Both the position numbers and the translations under genes were made by a program. Of a stretch of 23,128 nucleotides of DNA, positions 11,991 through 21,955 are shown piece after piece; the first letter of the stretch is position 1; every line of letters starts with the position of its first letter. The DNA comes from Lingula anatina. Lineage: Eukaryota; Brachiopoda; Lingulata; Lingulida; Lingulidae. Location of the stretch: contig NW_019775291.1 in the NCBI RefSeq assembly GCF_001039355.2, positions 125,407 through 148,534 on the forward strand, read 5' to 3'. Under the pieces are notes generated by a model. It did not search any database and was not told the DNA's origin. It saw only the letters and a program-made list of their open reading frames with translations.

Positions 11991-14905
11991 CTAACTCTGT
12001 TGACTAAATTCAGCATTCAAATTCTCCCCTTCAGGAGTTCCTAGCAATACTTCAGTGTATGTAGGAGGTAACGTCTGCATTTCTTCGTTCTCATTGATTC
12101 CTGGCAACACGTCGACAACAGACTCGTCTTCTGCTCCATTGTAAGAGGAAACATTTGAATTCTCATCCTGAGATGCAGATCCTTCAGAGTCTAGGGCAAA
12201 CACAACACTTCTCCCAGTGGACACCACTTGATTATTGTTCAATTGTGTCACGTCAGCGGAATTACCCGCCTGTTCTGTGGTTGGGGTAACTGTTGAAAAA
12301 TGGTCCTCTAGAATAGCATCACTGTATGTGGGTGGAAGAATATTAGCACTTGGTGGAATGGATGGGTCTCTGAAATTGCCAATTTATCATGATAAACTTC
12401 TCAAATTATCTAGCAACTAAGGGATATGATTTCAATACAAATATATATCTATAACTTATACAGATTGTTAAAAGCATGACTCTAAGGTCTGTTTTATCTT
12501 TTGGATAATATCTTTTGACTTCACTGGCACACAACTATTTGAATTTTAGCTTTGGAGTACCATGCGAGCTGATATTTCTTCACTATAGATAAAAATGGTG
12601 AAATGTAGATGCAGAACTACATTAATTAGATCAACTTGAATTTTACTTTTATTATTATTGCAGTTTTATTTCTCTATTAATTAATCAAACCAGCCAACTT
12701 TCTGATAAGGGCCTTTTCACTTCATGTGATACACTTTTCCTTTTTTGCACTGTTTTAATCTGTCTTCCGATGTAATCAAACTATGGGATTTTTGGTTGGA
12801 ACAAAATTTATCTGGTAAACTAGCAATATTGATGACTCTCTCCATAACAGACAAGCTATTAATCTGTCAGCTACTCAAAATGGTTTGAAATGGAAAACAG
12901 TATCATCGCACAATGTAAAAAGGGTCTAATGAATACTTGTTACTGTTCATGAATGGGCACTTAAATATAAAAGATTCCTTTAGTTGAGTATAAAATGGTT
13001 ATTTTATCCTTACCTGGTGGTGGAGTCGGGATCATCATAATCAACTTCATCAAATTCATCAGGTTGTAACTGCATCTGCAATTCACAAACGTAATGACAG
13101 AATAAAACTCCTTATAACTATAAGGTTAAAAATCATGTCTCTAGAGTAATACTTTAATCAGTTACATACCTGTATCTGTTTCAGTTAAATTCATACATTA
13201 ATTCAAATCTAAAGAGATTTATTGCTGATCATTTAAAAGCTAATTTTCTAACCAAAATAAAATACTTAGGAAAAAAATTAGTAAGCTCTATAAAATGTAT
13301 GCAATAAAAGTTAACTGTCCAAGATTAAGAAGATACACGTGGAATCAAGAATTTCCTCAATTTATAAAAAGAAAGATATATGTTTGACTTTAAAAAATGA
13401 TGAAATGAAATCAATAAATAAATCATAATTGGTAAGAATGCATTGTGGCAACAAAGTTCAAGCACTAGTTAAAATCCAGGCACAGACCATCACATATAAT
13501 AAAGACATCTCACAAACAAAAACCTCAATTGAGGAAAGAAACACTGATTAGATTTAGCGATGCATAATTCTAAAAAAAAGACATGCATGCAAAATCAAAA
13601 TGGACAGAAGCAAAACACATCATACAAGAGTCAAGTGTGTCTTTAAAAGTAAAATAACAAGGAGAAGTAAGAGAGAATATAAACAAAGCCCTTTTTTCAA
13701 CCTGGACAAGGTTAATTTACCCCTCATCATCTCTCATTACATTACAAAAGCTTGGCTTGGCCTGGAAGCAATATAAGCAAGGATCTACAGACTCACCCTA
13801 TGCCGTCTATTAGTATATTCTTGTCTTAATCTCTTTGCAATAGTTATATAACCAGCAGCCACAAGGACAAGTAAGAGAGCTATGCCAATAAACAGTGGTC
13901 CTGTCAGTTGGACAAACCCTGCTCCAAGCATAGACTGACCTGAAAAATGAAGGGAAATGGGGTTAAAAGTTAACTTTTACTTACTTGAGAATGGTGCTGA
14001 GCTTCATAACGTAATCTTTTTGCCAGGGAGTAAAATCTAGCAGCAACAAGAATTATTATCATGGAAAAACCAATAGCTATTGGTCCTATTATAGTGGGTG
14101 TGCCTTCTATCAAATTCCAATAACCTGAAAAATAATTTACAACAAAGTTTCACAATAAAGAGCCAGAATCATCAGTTAGCATAACTCAATTTAAACTCAG
14201 GACTGTTATTACAAGGAATGTCTAAACTTGTTTAAACATGTCTAAATGTCAGCATTCAAATTTTCATTTAACAAGTGGCACACCTGTAACCCGCTTTGTT
14301 TTGGTATATCCTTTCATGTTACATTTTGTGCAGTTATCAATCACTTCTCAAATTATTTTTCTCACACTAGACTAAATTGTACACACAATCTTGCTATTGC
14401 AACTTTTGAAACATGAATGCAGTATATAATCTAAACAAATTCAAAACTAAAGAAAACATAAATCAAAAAGTAACAGATATGAAGTCCAACCTAGTCCTGT
14501 AAGAATTGCCCCAGTGGCAAATAAGATGATGGCTATGATCAGCAGTATAATTCCTCTCCTGAATGCCTCCTTGCCAGGACCATAAGAATTAGAGTTAAGA
14601 CATGTACAGTGATGAGCACAGAGACCAGTATTTTGCTCAACTTGGTGAGCCACCCCTGGGATCACCTCCTCCTGGGGGTGTGTCTCAGACCCCCCATGCT
14701 CTGCTGAAGAATGGGGTCCCAATGCATCATCGCCTGCACTAGATGTAGAGGAAAGTGTCCTCCTATTTGAGTTATGCCTGTGATGGTGTCGCTGACTTCC
14801 ACGACTGAATAATCTTTCAAACATTTGACAGAGTGTACTGGTTGCCGAACCTGCAGTTGGAGTAACATCATATGCACCTGAATGCGATCTCACACTTGAA
14901 TTCAT
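11991..14905 (-). CDS. two-TM membrane protein with cytoplasmic PPTY motifs, four coding exons with alternative exon 2
   Basis: Exons: 14491-14905, then either 13985-14124 (2A) or 13797-13939 (2B), then 13014-13075 and 11991-12369. This gives 331 aa (2A) or 332 aa (2B). Start is the ATG at 14903-14905, with an in-frame TAA upstream in the same exon. Residues 1-117 are hydrophilic, with an Arg/His patch near 35-50 and Cys 96, 100 and 102 before the membrane, possible palmitoylation sites. TM1 is about 118-139 (IILLIIAIILFATGAIL). TM2 is about 152-174, followed by AKRLR. A very short loop and positive flanks suggest a hairpin with both ends in the cytosol. The acidic tail carries PPTY at about 219-222 and 308-311, each preceded by Leu. 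PPxY motifs bind WW domains, notably NEDD4-family ubiquitin ligases, so an adaptor or trafficking role is plausible. I do not recognise the family. Confidence 0.85.
13797..13939 (-). other. alternative TM2 exon 2B
   Basis: 143 nt, entering in phase 1 after a TTTTTCAG acceptor and leaving in phase 0 at GTGAGT. It encodes GQSMLGAG, then GPLFIGIALLLVLVAA, then AKRLRQEYTNRRHR. It ends with a more basic tail than exon 2A. It is the downstream member of the pair in the direction of transcription. Confidence 0.85.
13985..14124 (-). other. alternative TM2 exon 2A
   Basis: 140 nt, with an ATTTTTCAG acceptor and a GTAAGT donor and the same 1-to-0 phase pattern as 2B. It encodes GYWNLIEG, then GPIAIGFSMIIILVAA, then AKRLRYEAQHHSQ. 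From the shared GP onward, 14 of 28 aligned residues match exon 2B. Nucleotide divergence is high, so the duplication is old and both copies appear maintained. Confidence 0.85.
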
Positions 14906-15125
14906 GCCCAATGGCACTTTGCAATCATCATAAATATTGCATCTTTAAAATGTGACTTAAATTACATTGTACTGGCAGCAAATGTGAATGTCCATTGGTA
15001 TTATTTGACTATGCAGGAAATGTTCCTTTTTCTATACATGTTTTTCTGTCACATATAGTATTCCTTCTGTAAGTGTAAGACTTCTGTCATTTCTTATTCA
15101 TAATCTAATCCCTTTTTCTTGATGT
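14906..15125 (-). other. 5' UTR part of the PPTY gene's first coding exon
   Basis: A strong acceptor (TCTCTTTTCCAG) ends at 15126 on the minus strand. The sequence down to the ATG at 14905 would be leader. It contains several upstream ATGs, each followed quickly by a stop. The exon's 5' boundary is inferred from the splice signal only. Confidence 0.5.
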
Positions 15126-16520
15126 CTGGAAAAGAGAAGATTTTAACTTTTAAAAAATCAACTTCAGTTTTTAGACTTATATGATAAATTCTGAAAAAAA
15201 AAAAAGCAAATTTCATATAAGCAATCAGTTTTACTGGGACCTCCACCTTAATTGTTTTATTAATAATTTCTATATCATTTTTTCATATTTTGTTTTGCCT
15301 GTGTGCGTTCTGGAATTTTGATGCTTTTATTACAACTGAAGAATCTTTAATGCTGCTTTAAATGTGGCATACTTTATTAACATAACTGTTGCAAATAACA
15401 AAACTTGCTTTATTTTAATTTTAAAGCCTCCAGCTATTGAACTTTCTTGGTCTCAAAAATGTGATGCACTTTTAATGGAATGGACACTGTATCTGAAAGA
15501 ATTTCAACAAAAGAACTTGAATCTTCCTGTTATAACAAGTTATTCTTGTTTCAACTGCAAAGAAGTACAGGAAGATTTTGTTTTTGTTTTGTTCAAGTTC
15601 TTACAAATTCTCACACTTATCTATCAAAAATATGATCTTTGCATTTATGATTTAACCTTATTATAAAAATATTGTTTGAATTACAAAACAATTACTAATA
15701 AACAAACAGATAAAAACAACATCATTAACAGAAACAATGATGGCTTATATAGAGATTTAGCCTGAAAATGACAATTAAATTTGCGACCAAAACTGACAAA
15801 CACCTCTATTATGTATAGATTAAAATTAAGTGGTTGGTTTCTTTCCTATTTAAGTTCCTGTGTGTTGTTTAGAAGAAAATGTAACAGCCTAGATGGGATG
15901 TAAAAAAGTGTATATGTCTATCAGAACAAATTTGAAAACTATGCAAGACTTTGAATTTGTTTATCTAACATGGCACACCCTCAAGAGCATGGCAATCCTT
16001 GACCTAGAGGATTGCAAAAATCTGATATGGTTCCAGACAAAAAAATGCAAATACATGTACATATAGATCATAAACTATTTTTGATCAGTTTCAAAGAAAG
16101 TGACACACGTCTTGTGTAAGGAATAATGCCTATAGTATAATAAACTCTATACATTTAAACGCACACAATAAAGTGTCCTGGCATTCCAACTCTATTTCTA
16201 GGACTCAATATTTTATTAAAAATCCACAATCTTTTTATCTTTTTGCCATTTCTATTTTTATGAATCAGTACCTTGAAAGTTGAAGGATAGTATCCCAATC
16301 ACATGACATCACTAGGTGCATGGCAACAGAGATATTTTGTCATTACATTACTGTATATTATACCACCATGACAGTGGCACAGAAATAATATTCAGCCCAT
16401 CCCATCATGTCCCGGTTGCTGTGACAAACTTTTAAATCGGGAAGCGGGAATCTTTCAATAAACATACCTATATAATAAGATCAACGTACGGAAATGTTGA
16501 GCAAGTAACCTTGAACTTAC
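15126..16520 (-). other. predicted leader intron of the PPTY gene
   Basis: It spans from a GTAAGT donor at 16515-16520 to the acceptor ending at 15126. The sequence is AT-rich. A 100-codon open frame on the + strand at 15364-15666 has no recognisable domain and is probably chance. No other feature was seen. Confidence 0.4.
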
Positions 16521-16860
16521 CAAATGCATTACTAGAGATGGTTTCGCCTTTACATTGATAAATACAATGTTTGTGCTTTACATTAGAAGTACGTGAACAC
16601 TTTCAACACCCTGCCTTTGACCTTATTTCTACCTTGACCTTAGGCTAAAGTCTTAGACGCGCCTGTAACAATTCAAGTACTTTTCGACAATGGATAACAT
16701 TTCAAACAATAGCGATTAAATTTTACCCCAACAAAAACACACAATAAATGATACTCATACACAGAAAATTTTATGTTTTAGCGACATAAGATAGTAAAGA
16801 AGGTAGTTAAAACCTATTAGAGTGTGATTTTTTACGCGTGTTTTATAATCTCTGTTTACT
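16521..16860. promoter_or_regulatory. candidate divergent promoter for the PPTY gene and BTBD17
   Basis: The predicted minus-strand first exon ends at 16521 (donor GTAAGT). The predicted plus-strand first exon of BTBD17 ends at 16938 (CAAG|GTAAGA). The interval between them should hold both transcription starts. It contains two TGACCTTA words (about 16618 and 16638), which are nuclear-receptor half-sites, and ACTTCCG, an ETS-type core, near 16858. No TATA box was chosen. The start sites themselves are not visible. Confidence 0.4.
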
Positions 16861-16938
16861 TCCGCTAAAAGAAAAACATTAACATTGGGATAGATTATTG
16901 TATTTGCAGCTGAATCTGAATCTGATTAACATCGCAAG
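16861..16938 (+). other. BTBD17: probable 5' non-coding exon of BTBD17 (left edge approximate)
   Basis: It ends at CAAG|GTAAGA (donor GT at 16939-16940). This pairs with the acceptor CCTTTTCAG at 17560-17568, just before the exon that carries the start codon. The intron would be 630 bp. The left boundary is arbitrary because the transcription start cannot be located. Confidence 0.45.
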
Positions 16939-17568
16939 GTAAGAGAGTGACTACGGACGTTAGTCTTTGCTGCTCTAAAAGAGTCAGCAGATTGTTAGCA
17001 AACTTTGACCCTGAACATACGTTGTTCTATACACATATGTTTAAAAAAATTGAATTTTATTTTTTGACACTTCAGCATTTAAAATGCACCTCTCTATCTC
17101 TCTGTATTGGATTTGGGCGTACAGTATGTACCTGGCGTAAATTTCTGTCTTGACTTGTAGAACTAGTCTTTGGATGGGTAAATATATCAGGTATATGTAT
17201 TCCTGGTGACAAATCTACGTAGTATGTCATGACATCCCCAAATCATTTTAGAATTATGTGAAAACAATACAGCACGTGTTCATGTCACTCAATTTACGTT
17301 TCCATAACTATCCATGTATCAAATTTGAAAAACAATATTGTGTTTTGTGACAGAAAAAAATATCATATATACAATGTTCACTTGATCTCAGCAAGTAAAG
17401 TTTGCATTTGGAAAACAATGTGAAATTAATAATAAGTGTCCAATAATGTGTTGCTGTCCAATAGGATTTTAAACCACACAATTTAGACATGGTCACTGTT
17501 GTGCTAGAATACGAATATATATCGTATATAATATATGATTTATTATTAGATGATATGTTCCTTTTCAG

Positions 17569-17614
17569 ATGGGCTGCGTCTAACAAGTCCATGTACTTCA
17601 GTGCAGATAATTAG
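17569..17614 (+). promoter_or_regulatory. two upstream ORFs in the BTBD17 leader
   Basis: Right after the splice acceptor there is a 4-codon uORF, ATGGGCTGCGTCTAA (17569-17583). A 7-codon uORF follows at 17591-17614 and ends in TAG. Both close before the main ATG at 17672. Short uORFs commonly lower translation of the main frame. Use in this gene is inferred. Confidence 0.5.
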
Positions 17615-17671
17615 TTTTAAGAGAGGAGTCCACCTGCAACTGACCCTCACAAGTTAGCCCATTAGTTAGCC

Positions 17672-19555
17672 ATGGCGGGCCTCCCACCATCAGATCTACA
17701 ACTTGTAGATTCTACCCTGGACCCCACTGCTGGGGAATTTTCAGCAATGGACACCTCGTCATTTCCAGAACTTAGCACCTCTTCCTGTTCGTCCTACACC
17801 TTGAGTCCAGAAGGAACATACTGTTATGGAAATGAACGCAAGGCGTTGGCTGACCAAACTAGGTTTTTCAACAGTGAAATCTTGAGCGATGTCATTTTGA
17901 AAGTAAGTTTGGTAAATACACTGTAGATGTGTGTGTTTGCCAACTCTGATTTTTTTATGAGTTCTTTTTGTTTTGGGGGGGTTTACCTTTGTAAAGACAG
18001 GATGATTAACAGTAGAGCTGTGCATTCTTAGGGTTATAGTATTGGTCTAATCAAATTTTGTTGACTTATACTTCCTAATACGTAAATAGTTATTACAACA
18101 AATAAATAAAGACTCATTTAGATATTTTTTGTTTTTAATTTAGGTCGGAGAGCAAACCTTTTATGCCCACAAACTGATACTGATCAAAACCAGTGATGTC
18201 TTTGAGAGGATGTTTAGCTCAGGTTGGAGTGAAGCAAATTCAGAGGTATGATAATTGATAAAACAAAAAATAATCAAAGTACCAGGTTCTCATATAAAAA
18301 ATCAATGATCAAATTCTCACACTTAACCACCAATAATGGGACTTTCTTTTGCTTGAGAATAAATGAGAATAAAACTTCTAAGATGATAGGATTGTTAATT
18401 TGTTATGGTGATGGGGTAATTTTAATGAATTGAAATTTACTTTTAGCAGTGCATTTAAAATATTTTCAGTGTGTTGAACTGGTAGAAGAAGGGCCCTGTA
18501 TCGAATATTTTGCAAGATTCCTGAAATTCCTTTATGGTTGCCAGATTATCCTCAGCAAGGACAGCTGTTTACCCGTCTTGGTCTTAGCAGACAAGTACAA
18601 TGTCGCAGATCTGAAAAATGTGTGCGTAAGTTTTGCATGCAGCAGCATAATCCCCAAGTTGCAACTGAAACAAGTTTTCCATACCTGGTTTCAGTATGCT
18701 ACAAAATGTGACCACAAGCAGCTGGTGTCTGCTTGTATTTTGGCTTTGTCAGAGGAGATGAGTGAAATCATGTTGTCCGGGGAATGGCAACGTGAATGGG
18801 AGGAATTGGACAAAAACCAATTAATTGAAATTCTGAAAAGCTCAGATCTCTGTGTTACGGATGAGTATGAGGTGTGGCAAGCAGTTCTCGCCTGGGTGAA
18901 AAGTCCTCAAAAGTTAGAAAGAAGAGAGAACTATCTGAAGGAGATTTTACAGTATGTTAGATTCCCAATGATGACCCCTGACCAGTTGTACTCTATTGAA
19001 AAACATGTAATAGCAGAAACTTATGGTGAACTGTTTCAAGAAAAGTTCATTGAGGCATACAGATACCATGCTCTTTCTATCAGCAAAAGAGCAGATATCA
19101 AGCTGTTCACCAATTCCAACTATTTACTTCGAAATTACACCTCTCTGCGTTGGGATAAGAGGCTAAAACTACAAAATTATGGATCTTGCCCAAAATTTTC
19201 TGAGCACAGTTTGAAGTTTTCCACTAGAAGTTCGTCATTTCCGACACAGACCTGGGATTGGGAGTTGAGAGTCTATCCAAAAGGATTCTCTCAAACAAGT
19301 GATGACTTTCGCTGTCTTCTGTACTCCAACTTGTTACTTGATCAGCCCAGACCTGTGGAGTTCATGGTCTCAGTTGTTAACAATACTCAGATTCTGTGCA
19401 CAGTTACCGGAAAGAAGAATTTCTCTAAGAACAGATACACTGTAGATACTGAAATTGATAAACAGATATCTGTGTTTGATTTAGAATCTGGCAATTCCCC
19501 TTATTTAATGGACGGATCTCTAGTATTTCAGGTTACTTTGCAACCGGTTATGTGA
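17672..19555 (+). CDS. BTBD17: BTB/POZ domain-containing protein 17 (BTBD17/Tango10 type), three coding exons
   Basis: Exons 17672-17902, 18144-18245 and 18470-19555 join in phase 0 to give 472 aa, close to the vertebrate BTBD17 length. The start AGCCATGG is a good Kozak match and an in-frame TAG lies two codons upstream. Residues 1-60 are a Ser/Thr-rich leader without a signal peptide. The BTB domain spans about 65-175 (SDVILKVGEQTFYAHKLIL, later LADKYNVADL). A BACK domain follows at about 185-290. The C-terminal part, about 330-470, looks like a MATH/TRAF-type beta domain (WDWELRVYPKGF). BTB-BACK proteins commonly act as Cullin-3 substrate adaptors. The fly orthologue Tango10 is known to work with Cullin-3 in neurons, so that role is inferred here. 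All domains appear intact. Confidence 0.93.
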
Positions 19556-19995
19556 TTAGGCAGAGGTCAGTGCAATATTCAGGACAATAAAGTTGGAAAT
19601 GAAATTTCAAATTACAAGTCACGGAAATTATTGACAAAAAGATCAGAGGGAAGCAATAAATGATTCCAACCAAGATGTTAAATACCAAAATCTCTCAGGC
19701 TTTGGTTTTCATCCATTGCAGCTGCATTATTTGTTTGTTAACAGTGCAACTAAACTGAGCATTAATCAATAAACAAAGATGATTCTGATATCATTTATTT
19801 AAATAAAAATTGTAAATACTCCAATATGTATAATGAAATGATGAAAAGTTGCTTTATGAATAAATTAAACTACTTTTGTCCATTGTGAAATGTTTTAACG
19901 AAGTTATCCTACTGAAGGTTATTTATTACCTGCATACCCATGCAGTTTTCAGTTGGTCTTGGAATCCACATAATGACTGAGTCAGCTGAATCTCT
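19556..19995 (+). other. BTBD17: BTBD17 3' UTR with several AATAAA signals
   Basis: AATAAA occurs on the + strand near 19586, 19655, 19768 and 19859. The first is only about 30 nt after the TGA, so alternative 3' ends are likely. The rest is AT-rich with nothing else seen. Confidence 0.55.
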
Positions 19996-19999
19996 TAAA

Positions 20000-20131
20000 C
20001 CTAGGTCCCAACTACGTTTTGGACGCACGGTTTTTAGGTTCCTTGCGTCCGTCTAGGACGTACATGTAGCTAGATCGCAGGGAAGGAATCAAGTAAAGCC
20101 TAGGTCCCAACCGAACGTACGGGCTGCTACG
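20000..20131. repeat. CpG-rich patch bounded by 13-bp direct repeats, probable mobile-element fragment
   Basis: CCTAGGTCCCAAC occurs at 20000-20012 and again at 20099-20111. Each is followed by ACG-rich sequence with several CGTCC or CGTACG words, unlike the AT-rich flank. The block abuts the ambiguous base at 20132, where LINE homology stops. It could be the end of a DNA transposon or MITE. The direct order and single copy do not allow a family call. Confidence 0.45.
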
Positions 20132-20132
20132 N
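20132..20132. other. ambiguous base (N) at a sequence junction
   Basis: This is the only N in the window. LINE reverse-transcriptase homology ends exactly here and an unrelated CpG-rich block begins, so the junction may be an assembly join rather than real DNA. Confidence 0.8.
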
Positions 20133-21955
20133 AACCTTTCTGCCCATTTTAATATCCTATTGTTCATAATTTTGGTGAATATTTTGCTACATACAATCAA
20201 TAAGGATATACCTCTATAGTTGTCCATATTATCTTGAGGACCCTGCTTATGAACAGCACAGAGAACTGCCTCCGCCCACCTCTTTGGGTATACACCTAGG
20301 TCCAAAATGCTGTTGAATAGTATAATCAGATATGGTATGATAATATGGAGCGAGTTCTTATAGAACTCTACGCTAATACCATCGGCCCCAGGCGCCTTTT
20401 TGTTTTTCATTTCTTTTACTGCCTTTGTGACTTCTTCCACTTCAATGGGGTTGTTGAGTTCTTGAGGGTCATCATTGGCACAGTGCTCACAATAGTTGTC
20501 GTGCTCTTCAAGGTCTTGATGCACCTCTTTTGATATTGAGCTTTCTGTCGCTTGTGGATTATAAAGTTGTTTAAAATATTCAAACCACTGGTCACTAGTT
20601 ATGGCATTAGACGACGAACACTTTTTCCCTTTGATTAACTTCCAGCATTTAAATGAGTCATGTTTTGACTTTTCAATGTTTTGCTGCTGCATCATTTTCC
20701 ACTTATTATGCGTTTTACGACATAGCTCTCTATATGAATTTTTTGCTTTTCGGTAGCTTTCTAGATCTGTGTCATCATTAGTACGTCTGAATTTTCTCAA
20801 TAACGAATTCTTATAACGCTTTGCACACCTGCATTTATTATCAAACCAACCATTATGTAATGGCCTGCGCACCTGGTAGGTCATTTTCATGTCCCCTGCT
20901 GCTCTTTGCATGACGTTCTCCATAATCTCCACTGCATCATCAATGTTTTCGTGGACACATTCCTCGAATTCATTAAGCATGGCCATTGACACATCATCGC
21001 TTAGTTTTCCAAGGAACCCATCTTTTCCTTCCTCACTCCAGGCAAACTTTGAGTAGGGTGTCAGGTTTACTGTGGTACTTGCATAAGTGTTTACATTCTC
21101 ATTTTTACAGTTCAACACACATTCTAGGGGAAAATGATCCGACAGATCTATGTCCATAACCTTGAGGTGTGTGACTTTGTCATATAGTCCCGTGTCCGTA
21201 ATAACATAGTCTACTGTACTGTGACCATTATTGGCTAAGCACGTATATTCTCCATTCACATCTCCATGTTTTCTTCCATTTAATATATGAATGTCCATGC
21301 TACAGCAAAGTTCGACCAGGTCCTGGCCATATTTATTGTACTCTAAATCTTTATTTTTCCGGGGAATAGAAAAGTTGTCACTTTCATACCAATCAGCTAC
21401 ATGTTCCGCTCCATCAATTTCAATAAAGTCATTTAACGTTCCAGTTCTTGCATTCATATCTCCTACTAACATAAAATATGCGTCCTCGTATGCTGCTTTC
21501 ATTTCGAGCAACCATTCACCTAGCATCTCCATTCCATTTCCATGATTTTGCTCATAAATACTTGACCCTAGAGGTGAAACATACACAGCACTAAGCACAA
21601 TATTTTTGTCAAGCCCTGTAACCTGCTTGTCTAATAGTAGGGATACAGTGTCTAATTTAGAGTTTTTGATTTCTTTTAAACCATTTACTAGACGCTCTTT
21701 AACATATACTAATATTCCACCATGCTTATTTACCTCTCTACAATAAGCGTAACATGTATACCCTGACAGCCAGTCTTTCCATTCCGATATATCATAAACC
21801 CATGTTTCAACCAATACTATAATGTCGTACTCTCTCAAAGATAGTTTTAATTCATTATTATTTTTGTGCCTTCTCATTCCATGCACGTTCCAGTAAAATA
21901 CCCTTAACGATTCATATACTGTCCTCCAATTTTGCTCCTGGCCTTGACCGCACCC
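20133..21955 (-). pseudogene. LINE ORF2, endonuclease plus partial reverse transcriptase, truncated
   Basis: This is the open frame following the TAG that ends ORF1, about 607 codons up to the N. It carries an APE-type endonuclease with motifs in order: FYWNVHGM (Asn), LVETW (Glu), VYVSPLGSS, VGDMNARTG, STVDYVITDT and LSDHFPL. A basic Cys-containing linker follows, then the start of a reverse transcriptase (KKAPGADGIS, then NYRGISLL). It stops before the catalytic aspartates. No internal stop or frameshift is present before the break, so the copy is young or recently active. The first in-frame ATG (21875-21877) lies after the catalytic Asn. The clade looks like a non-LTR group of CR1/L2/Jockey style and is not resolved. 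Without the rest of RT it cannot be autonomous. Confidence 0.9.

Noticed and set aside
12235-12420. 61-codon plus-strand open frame
   Set aside because: It is antisense to the last PPTY exon, which reads through with correct phase and a PPTY motif.
14662-14877. 71-codon minus-strand open frame inside PPTY exon 1
   Set aside because: It is an alternative frame of the same exon. The chosen frame carries TM1 and joins both TM2 exons in phase.
14906-14917. Start of the PPTY protein at GTG 14917
   Set aside because: A normal ATG lies four codons later at 14905, and nothing suggests GTG initiation in this gene.
15364-15666. 100-codon open frame on the plus strand
   Set aside because: It is AT-rich with no recognisable domain and no good start or splice context, and it lies in a predicted intron of the PPTY gene. 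Probably chance.
21291-21545. 84-codon plus-strand open frame
   Set aside because: It is antisense to the LINE endonuclease domain and has no independent support.
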